DNA of 12,611 bases from contig JAPHRL010000148.1 in the NCBI GenBank assembly GCA_026195755.1, positions 1 to 12,611 on the forward strand, in the 5' to 3' direction. Of the stretch, positions 7,040-12,611 are shown piece by piece. Within the stretch, counting starts at the first letter, position 1; every line of letters begins with the position of its first letter. The translations under genes were made by a program, and so were the position numbers. Source of the stretch: Kangiella sp. GTDB taxonomy: Bacteria > Pseudomonadota > Gammaproteobacteria > Enterobacterales > Kangiellaceae. The notes under the pieces are model-generated. The model saw nothing but the letters and a program-made list of their open reading frames with translations, was not told where the DNA came from and did not search any database.

Positions 7040-7369
7040 ATGTTTGGTAAAGGTGGTTTGGGCAACATGATGAAACAAGCCCAACAAATGCAAGAAAAAA
7101 TGCAACAGGCTCAGGAAGAAATCGGCAATCTTGAAGTTACTGCAGAAGCAGGCGCAGGCATGGTCAAAGTTACCATGACTGGCCGTCATGATGTTAAGCG
7201 TGTAGAAATCGACCCAAGCCTGATGGAAGATGATAAAGATCTTCTCGAAGATTTGGTTGCTGCAGCCGTAAACGCCGCAGTGCGCAAAGTTGAAGAGACT
7301 ACTAAAGCGCGTATGGCGGAGGTGACGAAGGGGATGAATTTGCCTCCAGGTATGAATCTCCCATTCTAA
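7040..7369 (+). CDS. ybaB: Nucleoid-associated protein YbaB/EbfC
   Basis: Small DNA-binding protein (109 aa, the usual family length) that dimerises and coats nucleoid DNA; in several bacteria it affects expression and DNA protection. The sequence shows the family pattern: a Met/Gln-rich N-terminal helix (MKQAQQMQEKMQQAQEEI, residues 11-28), a beta sheet with the signature around MVKVTMTGRHDVKRVEIDPS (41-60), a second helix (residues 66-95) and the Pro-rich end with MNLP repeated twice, comparable to the LPPGxxxPF tail of relatives. AGAGG at 7029-7033 lies 6 bases before the ATG. It sits 24 bases after dnaX with no terminator, so the two are one transcript. The usual next partner recR is unusually far away (385 bases). 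Confidence 0.96.
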   Translation: MFGKGGLGNMMKQAQQMQEKMQQAQEEIGNLEVTAEAGAGMVKVTMTGRHDVKRVEIDPSLMEDDKDLLEDLVAAAVNAAVRKVEETTKARMAEVTKGMNLPPGMNLPF

Positions 7370-7408
7370 CTGGTCTTTTTCTCCCTGTGCTTTGTCAGTG
7401 CTGTGCTC

Positions 7409-7446
7409 AAAAACCTCATGTACTTTGTGTACTATTCGGTTTTTTT
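7409..7446 (+). terminator. T-tailed hairpin after ybaB, possible terminator
   Basis: AAAAACC (7409-7415) pairs with GGTTTTT (7438-7444), and GTAC (7420-7423) with GTAC (7429-7432) inside it; the T run continues to 7446. The outer stem is mostly A-U and there is an internal loop, so termination may be weak. It borders the first copy of the direct repeat and may be part of the same element. Confidence 0.45.
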
Positions 7447-7506
7447 GCGCGCAGCGCTTCCTCGCTCAGAAAGAAAAATCCTGCGTTAAAATTAGGGTAT
7501 GTGTTA
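7442..7506 (+). repeat. Imperfect direct repeat, copy 1
   Basis: A 65-base unit running from TTTTTGCG to GTGTTA. It shares an identical 21-base core (7457-7477, beginning CTTCCTCGCTCAG) with copy 2 and remains similar on both sides, including GCGTTAAAAT and GGTATG. A decayed partial copy (CTGCGTTAGAAT...GGTAT) lies at about 7572-7603. The unit is probably a dispersed intergenic element; this needs the genome to confirm. Confidence 0.8.
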
Positions 7507-7604
7507 GGAAGTGGCGGGCTTTGAGTATTTTTATACGCTCAAGCTCTTCGTGCGAAACTGCCTCGAACACACAAAAATATTCTGCGTTAGAATCTGAGGT
7601 ATAA

Positions 7605-7669
7605 TTTTTGCGTGCGGTACTTCCTCGCTCAGAAAGAAAAGCCTACGTTAAAATCCTAGGTATGGGTTA
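7605..7669 (+). repeat. Imperfect direct repeat, copy 2
   Basis: Second 65-base copy, with the identical core at 7620-7640. It differs from copy 1 by a few substitutions and one- or two-base indels, which suggests an old duplication or two separate insertions of the same element. Confidence 0.8.
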
Positions 7670-7683
7670 ATTGATAGTCTTTT

Positions 7684-7715
7684 GTAGGTTGGCGATGAGC
7701 TTGCGAATCCCAACA
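7684..7715. repeat. REP-like palindrome before recR
   Basis: GTTGG (7688-7692) plus GAT (7694-7696) pair with ATC (7707-7709) plus CCAAC (7710-7714), leaving one bulged C and a loop of about ten bases. The general form, GTAGGTTGG...CCCAAC, resembles dispersed palindromes that I recall from many proteobacterial genomes; that likeness is from memory. Confidence 0.5.
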
Positions 7716-7754
7716 TAAATCTGATGCATCGTAAACATTTTTACAGGCACTTAA

Positions 7755-8354
7755 ATGCAATCACCGTTGATTAAAAAATTAATTGAAGCTTTTACTTGTT
7801 TGCCGGGTGTGGGTAATAAGTCGGCACAGCGTATGGCGTATTTTTTATTGGAGCGTAACCGCGAAGGTGGTGAGCAACTGGCTGATGCTTTGATTGCTGC
7901 CATGTGCGGCGTGAAGCACTGTTCCCGTTGCCGCGATTTTACCGAAGATGATTTGTGCGGTATTTGTAATTCTCAGGCGCGAGATAACAGTTTGCTCTGC
8001 ATCGTGGAAAGTCCTGCTGATGTGTTTGCCATTGAGTCTACCGCAAGCTTTAAAGGTAAATATTTTGTTTTGATGGGGCATTTATCACCGCTTGATGGAA
8101 TTGGCCCCGAAGATTTAGGTCTTGATCAATTAAAGCGTCTGGTTGATGAGGAAAAGCCTGCGGAAATTATTTTGGCAACCAACTCAACAGTTGAAGGTGA
8201 GGCCACTGCACACTTTATCTCCGAAATGTTAAAAAAGAATGAGGTTGTTCTATCACGTATCGCATCAGGTGTTCCTCTTGGTGGTGAACTTGAGTACATT
8301 GATGGAGGAACCTTGATGCACTCACTGTCAGGACGTCAACCCTATCGCCGTTAG
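7755..8354 (+). CDS. recR: Recombination mediator protein RecR
   Basis: RecR works with RecF and RecO to load RecA on SSB-coated single-stranded DNA during gap repair. The protein is 199 aa, the normal length. Features in order: helix-hairpin-helix with LPGVG (16-20), a four-cysteine zinc finger (Cys56, Cys59, Cys68, Cys71), a Toprim domain beginning LCIVESPAD (81-89) with the acidic Glu85, GHLSPLDGIGP (108-118), and the C-terminal signature SGVPLGGELEYIDGGTL (171-187). The ATG at 7755 is preceded by ACAGG (7744-7748), a modest ribosome site at 6 bases. It belongs to the dnaX-ybaB-recR cluster, but the 385-base gap with a T-tailed hairpin may give it partly separate expression. No defect is visible. 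Confidence 0.97.
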   Translation: MQSPLIKKLIEAFTCLPGVGNKSAQRMAYFLLERNREGGEQLADALIAAMCGVKHCSRCRDFTEDDLCGICNSQARDNSLLCIVESPADVFAIESTASFKGKYFVLMGHLSPLDGIGPEDLGLDQLKRLVDEEKPAEIILATNSTVEGEATAHFISEMLKKNEVVLSRIASGVPLGGELEYIDGGTLMHSLSGRQPYRR

Positions 8355-8385
8355 TTTCAATTCTTAAATTTGTTGAGGAGTTGTG

Positions 8386-9018
8386 ATGAACTTTGTCAAA
8401 AAGGAAATTGAAGAATACGCTAAACTCTACACCAGTAATGAGCCTGAACTGTTGAAAGAACTGGCTGAGTTCACTGAAACCAATATGCCCATGGCGCAGA
8501 TGCTTACTGGTAAAATAGAAGGACGCTTGTTGAAGATGTTGGTCGCTTTGACGGGTGCGAAAACGGTCCTTGAAATTGGTATGTTCACTGGGTACTCCGC
8601 TCTTTCTATGGCGGAAGCTTTACCTGACGATGGCCAGTTAATCACTTGTGATATTGATGAAGAAGTCGCCAAGCTGGCCAAAGACTATTTCTCTCGTAGT
8701 CCTCACGGCTCAAAAATATCTATTCAACTTGCTCCAGCTCTAGAAACTCTTTCCAATCTTAATCAAACCTTTGATCTGGCTTTCCTTGATGCGGACAAAG
8801 AAAACTATGTGGAATACTACCAAGCGATTATTCCAAAACTAAAGTCCAATGGTTTATTGGTGATTGATAACTGTCTCTGGTCTGGCAAGGTTATAGAGCC
8901 TGAAGCTGAAACGGATAAAGCCATTAACAACCTGAATCAATTAATTGTCACTGATCCCCGCGTTGAAAACGTCATACTTACTGTTCGTGATGGTATAAAC
9001 CTGGTTCTGAAGGTATAA
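8386..9018 (+). CDS. Class I SAM-dependent O-methyltransferase (caffeoyl-CoA OMT-like)
   Basis: Predicted cytosolic enzyme of 210 aa that transfers a methyl group from S-adenosylmethionine to a hydroxyl group, probably metal-dependent. The fold signatures are clear: motif I VLEIGMFTGYSALSMA (61-76), acidic Asp89 at the end of strand 2 for the SAM ribose, FLDADKENY (133-141) with Asp135 as the likely metal ligand, and DNCLWSG (161-167) with Asp161/Asn162 as further ligands, as in the caffeoyl-CoA and catechol OMT family. I chose ATG 8386 over the GTG at 8383 because GAGGAG (8375-8380) is 5 bases before it. It starts about 30 bases after recR and may share its transcript. The acceptor substrate cannot be told from sequence; no secondary-metabolism genes are nearby. 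Confidence 0.9.
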   Translation: MNFVKKEIEEYAKLYTSNEPELLKELAEFTETNMPMAQMLTGKIEGRLLKMLVALTGAKTVLEIGMFTGYSALSMAEALPDDGQLITCDIDEEVAKLAKDYFSRSPHGSKISIQLAPALETLSNLNQTFDLAFLDADKENYVEYYQAIIPKLKSNGLLVIDNCLWSGKVIEPEAETDKAINNLNQLIVTDPRVENVILTVRDGINLVLKV

Positions 9019-9149
9019 AATCAATAGCTTAGTTGTTAGTTGCTTAAATACTACACAGATTAACAGAAAGCTGGTAATGTATTTTTATTACGTCAAGATA
9101 TCGTATTAAATAGACGTTTCTATTACTTCACTAGAGTGGGTAGGTGCGC

Positions 9150-10760
9150 ATGAGTACACAACATAATAGCTGGGCTAATCGCCTAAAAATCCTTGGCTTC
9201 ACTTCGCTTTCCTTTATTTTAATCAGTTGTAGTTCTGACTCAGATTCAGATTCAAGCCCTCCAACAGATGAGCAATTATCCTGGACTCAGGGTGTGTTTG
9301 AGGCTGAAGGTACTTTTAAAAACTTTTGTGAAGTACCCAGAACTGATACCGATATTGATGGCGACCCTTGGCCGGATAAAGTCGGTTCAACTTTACACGA
9401 AAACCATTGGCTTCGTTCTTGGAGCAACAACACCTACCTCTGGTATGACGAAATTCAGGATCAAAATCCAGCAAACTTCAATGATCCGATTGATTACTTT
9501 GCGGAGTTAAAAACGACTGCTTTAACACCAAGTGGCAATCCCAAAGACCGTTTCCATTATACTTACGACACCGATGTTTATGAGCAACTGGTCTCATCAG
9601 GCGCTTCAGCAGGATATGGTGCCGAATGGGTATTATTACAATCTGCACCGCCACGCGATGTTCGGGTCGCTTTCACTGAGCCTAATTCTCCTGCGACAAC
9701 TGCTAATTTAACGCGAGGCGTTAAGATTTTGGAGGTTGATGGCGTTGATATGGTCAATGGTAGTGATGTCGATACTCTTAATGCTGGCTTGTTTCCAGAC
9801 AGTGCTGGCGAAAGCCATGAGTTTCTGATTGAAGAGTCTGGCGGCGCTACGCGTACTGTAACAATGACTTCGGCCATTGTTACCACCGATCCTGTTCAGA
9901 ATGAAGCGATCATTAACACAGGCAGTGGCGATGTTGGTTATCTGACCTTTAATACTTTTGGAATTGTTGATGCTGAATCAGAGTTGATTGATGCGTTTGA
10001 AACATTTGAAGCACAAGGCATCAGCGACTTAATCATTGATCTTCGTTATAACGGTGGTGGCTTCCTGGCAATTTCAAGTCAGCTCGCTTATATGGTTGCT
10101 GGTAGCGGCGCAACAAGTGGTAGAACTTACAGTCAAACGGTATTTAATGATAAGCACCCAACTATCAATCCGGTTACTGGGCAGCTACTTTCACCAACGC
10201 CCTTTTATAGTACTTCGTTGGGATTTTCAGTGAACGAAGGGCAAGCTTTGCCACAGTTAAACCTTTCGCGCATTTTTGTGCTATCTGATGGTGGTACCTG
10301 CTCGGCCAGTGAGGCGTTTATCAATGGTCTGCGCGGTATTGATGTAGAAGTGATTTTAATCGGTGATGATACCTGTGGTAAGCCTTATGGCTTCTATGCG
10401 ACTGACAATTGCGGTACCACTTATTTTACCATTCAGTTCCGCGGTGAGAATGATAAAGCCTTCGGTGACTATGCAGACGGTTTTGTGATAGGTGGTAGCG
10501 ACAATGGTGAGGATGTGGTTCGTGGTTGTGTAGTTGCTGATGACTTTGACCATTTACTCGGTGATGAACAAGAGGCCAGACTGGCAGCGGCTTTAAATTA
10601 TCGTGAAACAGGTTCTTGCCCTGCGGTTGTAACCAAGTCATTACATCAGGCGCCTTATAAACCATCTGACGTTTATGATGAAAACTCACTCTATAATTCA
10701 CAAATTCTGCGTGATCGGATGTTCTTGAAACAGAACCTGATTTTGACTGAACCGAAATAG
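9150..10760 (+). CDS. S41 family (C-terminal processing type) peptidase, lipoprotein
   Basis: Envelope serine protease of 536 aa with a Ser-Lys dyad. I prefer ATG 9150 over the GTG at 9144 because GTGGG and TAGG (9136-9143) lie a suitable distance before it. A lipoprotein signal with lipobox ILISC puts the lipidated Cys at 27, followed by a Ser/Asp linker. Then come a D-rich loop DTDIDGDPWPD (66-76) that resembles a calcium-binding loop, a PDZ-like region (about 155-240) and the S41 core: DLRYNGGG (297-304), catalytic Ser385 in GGTCSASE, and catalytic Lys411 in GDDTCGKPYG. Six further cysteines (60, 384, 409, 421, 460, 490) could form disulfides; two flank the dyad, which is unusual for the classic CtpA/Prc type. 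The next lipoprotein gene starts two bases after its stop. The substrate is unknown. Confidence 0.9.
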   Translation: MSTQHNSWANRLKILGFTSLSFILISCSSDSDSDSSPPTDEQLSWTQGVFEAEGTFKNFCEVPRTDTDIDGDPWPDKVGSTLHENHWLRSWSNNTYLWYDEIQDQNPANFNDPIDYFAELKTTALTPSGNPKDRFHYTYDTDVYEQLVSSGASAGYGAEWVLLQSAPPRDVRVAFTEPNSPATTANLTRGVKILEVDGVDMVNGSDVDTLNAGLFPDSAGESHEFLIEESGGATRTVTMTSAIVTTDPVQNEAIINTGSGDVGYLTFNTFGIVDAESELIDAFETFEAQGISDLIIDLRYNGGGFLAISSQLAYMVAGSGATSGRTYSQTVFNDKHPTINPVTGQLLSPTPFYSTSLGFSVNEGQALPQLNLSRIFVLSDGGTCSASEAFINGLRGIDVEVILIGDDTCGKPYGFYATDNCGTTYFTIQFRGENDKAFGDYADGFVIGGSDNGEDVVRGCVVADDFDHLLGDEQEARLAAALNYRETGSCPAVVTKSLHQAPYKPSDVYDENSLYNSQILRDRMFLKQNLILTEPK

Positions 10761-10762
10761 TC

Positions 10763-11146
10763 ATGAGTTGTAGGCTGTTATTAGCAATGGTTTCAACGGT
10801 CTTGTTGGCTTCGGCCTGCAAGACCGTTGACCCTGCTTATGCAGAACCTGCCGTTATTACCAATCCTTCAGCTGAAACCACTGCGGAACTAACCGAAGTG
10901 GTTTCAACTATTTTTAATGACCGACCAGTGACCCTGGCGCAAGATGTATTGACCGATACCAACATATTGACGATTCAAATTGCAGAGCATAAAAAGGATG
11001 GCCTGCCAGTGATGGGGCGGATTGAGGAAATGCCACGCCAATTTCAGCTGTTAAAGCATGAAGACGATTGCTATCTCTATGATTCTCAAAACGATACCCT
11101 GTACCCACTGCAAACCGTTGAATGTGAGCCTATTGAGCTACCCTAG
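10763..11146 (+). CDS. Small putative lipoprotein coupled to the S41 peptidase
   Basis: Unrecognised protein of 127 aa. It begins only two bases after the S41 peptidase stop codon and has no clear ribosome site of its own, so translation is probably coupled to that gene. The N-terminus is a short signal with the lipobox-like LASAC and a likely lipidated Cys19; Ala at -3 is tolerated but not ideal. The mature part is soluble, with a helix-like stretch around residues 37-52 and a C-terminal region with Cys103 and Cys121 that could form one disulfide. Co-expression suggests a partner, inhibitor, adaptor or substrate of the protease, as a lipoprotein adaptor (NlpI) serves the Prc protease in E. 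coli. That analogy is inference; there is no sequence likeness. Confidence 0.75.
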   Translation: MSCRLLLAMVSTVLLASACKTVDPAYAEPAVITNPSAETTAELTEVVSTIFNDRPVTLAQDVLTDTNILTIQIAEHKKDGLPVMGRIEEMPRQFQLLKHEDDCYLYDSQNDTLYPLQTVECEPIELP

Positions 11147-11185
11147 CCATTAGCAATCAGACGGGTTTTAATTGTCTGCTAGAGC

Positions 11186-11214
11186 CTTGAAATTACCCCA
11201 GCAGATCCCCACAT
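11186..11214 (+). promoter_or_regulatory. Sigma-32 (heat-shock) promoter of htpG
   Basis: CTTGAAA (11186-11192) is the exact -35 core for the heat-shock sigma factor RpoH. After 14 bases comes CCCCACAT (11207-11214), one base off the CCCCATNT -10 consensus. Transcription would start near 11220, giving a leader of about 55 bases. htpG is a known RpoH target in E. coli, so position and pattern agree. Confidence 0.85.
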
Positions 11215-11275
11215 CCTATCCAAGTTTCAACCTTTCTTTCTGAACTCATAACTGAACAGATAACGGAGATTTGTT

Positions 11276-12611
11276 ATGTCGGTAGCGGCTGAGAAACAAA
11301 CACATTCATTTCAAACTGAAGTTAAACAACTACTGCACTTGATGGTGCATTCTTTATATTCCAATAAAGAAATCTTTCTGCGCGAGCTAATCTCGAACGC
11401 AGCAGATGCGGCGGACAAGCTTCGCTTTAAGGCTTTAGATGATGACAGCCTGTTAGCAGACGACCCGGAACTGCGTATTCGTATTACCACGGATAAAGAC
11501 GCCAAAACGCTGACCATATCTGATAACGGCATCGGTATGACCGAAGATGAGGTCATAGCCCATCTTGGTACTATCGCTAAATCGGGTACCGCAGACTTTT
11601 TGAGCCAACTGACTGGCGACAAGAAAAAAGATTCAAAGTTGATTGGACAGTTTGGGGTGGGTTTCTACTCAGCCTTTATCGTCGCCGACAAAGTGACTGT
11701 TGTGACACGTGGTGCTGGACTGGCAGAAGACCAAGCCGTGATCTGGGAGTCAGCGGGTGATGGTGAGTTTACCATTGAGCCAACTACTAAAAGCACACGT
11801 GGAACAGACATTACGTTACATCTTAAAGATGGCGAAGAAGAGTTCCTGGAGGACTATCGCCTGCGCACCATCATCGGTAAATACTCTGACCACATTTCGT
11901 TGCCAGTTGAAATGCACAAAGTGCATCAAGGCGAAGATAAAGATAAGCCAGAACAACCTGAGTTTGAAGTGGTTAATAAAGCGACCGCCCTGTGGACTCG
12001 TCCTAAGGCAGAAATTACTGACGAAGAATATCAAGAGTTTTATAAGCACGTAGCTCACGACTTCCAGGACGCTTTAAGCTGGAGTCACAACCAGGTGGAG
12101 GGTAAGCAGGAATACACCAGCTTGCTCTACATTCCAGCCAAAGCACCATTCGATATGTGGAACCGTGATCGCGTGCGAGGCGTAAAACTTTACGTGCAGC
12201 GTGTCTTCATTATGGATGATGCTGAGCAATTCCTGCCAGTTTATTTACGTTTCGTACGTGGCTTGATTGACTCCAACGATTTGCCGCTTAATGTCTCGCG
12301 TGAGATTCTACAAGACAGCTCAGTAACGCAGTCATTACGCTCAGCGACTGTTAGCCGAGTGCTAAAAATGCTTGAGCAACTGGCCAAGAAAGACCAAGAA
12401 AAGTACCAGCAGTTCTGGAACGAATTTGGTCAGGTCTTGAAAGAAGGTCCCGGCGAAGATTTTGCCAACAAAGAAAAAATCGCCAGCCTGTTCCGCTTCA
12501 GCTCAACCCATAACGACAGCAAAGAACAAACTGTGTCGCTGGATGACTACATAGAGCGCATGAAGCCAGAACAGGACAAGATCTATTACATAGCTACCGA
12601 CAGTTTCCTTG
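11276..12611 (+). CDS. htpG: Molecular chaperone HtpG (Hsp90), 3' end missing
   Basis: Bacterial Hsp90, an ATP-dependent dimeric chaperone that remodels client proteins late in folding and cooperates with DnaK. The first 445 codons are in the window, about 70% of the E. coli length (624 aa); the frame is open to the right edge. ATG 11276 is preceded by GGAG (11265-11268) at 7 bases. The GHKL ATPase motifs are present: ELISNAADAADK (37-48) with the catalytic Glu37, DNGIGM (83-88), the lid end GQFGVGFYSAF (124-134), and the middle-domain motif SNDLPLNVSRE (333-343) with Arg342 as the likely ATP-contacting arginine. The middle domain runs to the edge, and the C-terminal dimerisation domain lies outside. 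It is expressed from a heat-shock promoter about 60 bases upstream. Confidence 0.97.
   Translation, partial: MSVAAEKQTHSFQTEVKQLLHLMVHSLYSNKEIFLRELISNAADAADKLRFKALDDDSLLADDPELRIRITTDKDAKTLTISDNGIGMTEDEVIAHLGTIAKSGTADFLSQLTGDKKKDSKLIGQFGVGFYSAFIVADKVTVVTRGAGLAEDQAVIWESAGDGEFTIEPTTKSTRGTDITLHLKDGEEEFLEDYRLRTIIGKYSDHISLPVEMHKVHQGEDKDKPEQPEFEVVNKATALWTRPKAEITDEEYQEFYKHVAHDFQDALSWSHNQVEGKQEYTSLLYIPAKAPFDMWNRDRVRGVKLYVQRVFIMDDAEQFLPVYLRFVRGLIDSNDLPLNVSREILQDSSVTQSLRSATVSRVLKMLEQLAKKDQEKYQQFWNEFGQVLKEGPGEDFANKEKIASLFRFSSTHNDSKEQTVSLDDYIERMKPEQDKIYYIATDSFL

Larger units (their letters stand above)
7370..7754. other. Long ybaB-recR intergenic region with repeats and hairpins
   Basis: ybaB and recR are normally almost adjacent; here 385 bases separate them. 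I see no credible gene: the longest open frame (about 70 codons, 7392-7604) lacks an ATG with a ribosome site and runs through the repeats. The stretch holds a T-tailed hairpin (7409-7446), two copies of a 65-base imperfect direct repeat, a decayed partial third copy between them, an isolated TATAAT (7600-7605) without a matching -35 box, and a GTTGG/CCAAC palindrome near the recR start. Confidence 0.7.

Noticed and set aside
7392..7604. Open frame of about 70 codons between ybaB and recR
   Set aside because: It has a non-ATG start without a ribosome site, a Cys/Ser-rich composition unlike the neighbours, and it runs through the direct repeats and hairpins of the intergenic gap.
7600..7605. 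TATAAT as a recR promoter
   Set aside because: No -35 box at 15-19 bases and no TG extension; it lies in AT-rich repeat-border sequence. Kept only as a note in the gap entry.
9090..9117. ACGTC...GACGT arms before the S41 peptidase as an operator
   Set aside because: Arms are only 5 bases with 18 bases between, which is expected by chance in a stretch this long.
11151..11181. Inverted repeat after the small lipoprotein as a terminator
   Set aside because: TAGC and AGAC pair with GTCTGCTA only across a 4-base bulge, and no T run follows.

Overview
The window looks like chromosomal DNA of a free-living, probably marine, gammaproteobacterium. The dnaX-ybaB-recR order, the short 4.5S-type SRP RNA just ahead of dnaX, the HtpG sequence with a sigma-32 type promoter, and the close match of DnaX to the E. 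coli protein over its first three domains all fit that class. Base composition is moderate. A Kangiella-like organism is my guess from style only; nothing in the sequence fixes the genus. I see no transposase, integrase, prophage, CRISPR array or tRNA gene.

Layout. (1) 1-3066: two tandem, similar alkaline phosphatases of the PhoA superfamily. The first is cut by the window edge and the second is a lipoprotein; the pair is closed by a strong rho-independent terminator. (2) 3108-3665: an unrecognised membrane-anchored or exported protein. (3) 3675-3877: the SRP RNA gene with its own sigma-70 type promoter and a bidirectional terminator. (4) 3920-4408, minus strand: an unrecognised secreted protein with four cysteines, convergent to the SRP RNA. 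(5) 4660-8354: dnaX, ybaB/ebfC and recR on the plus strand. dnaX starts about 10 bases after a perfect TATAAT box, so its mRNA may be almost leaderless. It carries a run of ten A residues at the end of domain III, with stop codons waiting in both other frames. An unusually long ybaB-recR gap holds diverged repeats and hairpins. (6) 8386-9018: an O-methyltransferase. (7) 9150-11146: a lipoprotein S41 protease coupled to a small lipoprotein. (8) 11186-12611: htpG behind a heat-shock promoter, cut by the right edge.

How the genes fit together. dnaX (clamp-loader tau/gamma), ybaB (nucleoid DNA-binding protein) and recR (recombination mediator) form the classic replication/repair cluster, next to the RNA of the protein-targeting particle. 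The flanking genes are mostly cell-envelope functions: phosphate release from organic esters, envelope proteolysis and unknown exported proteins. No unmistakably new multi-gene system is visible. The points most worth a second look are the dnaX A10 slippage site, the leaderless-type dnaX start, the acidic expanded tau linker, the repeat-filled ybaB-recR gap, and the coupled S41 protease/lipoprotein pair.
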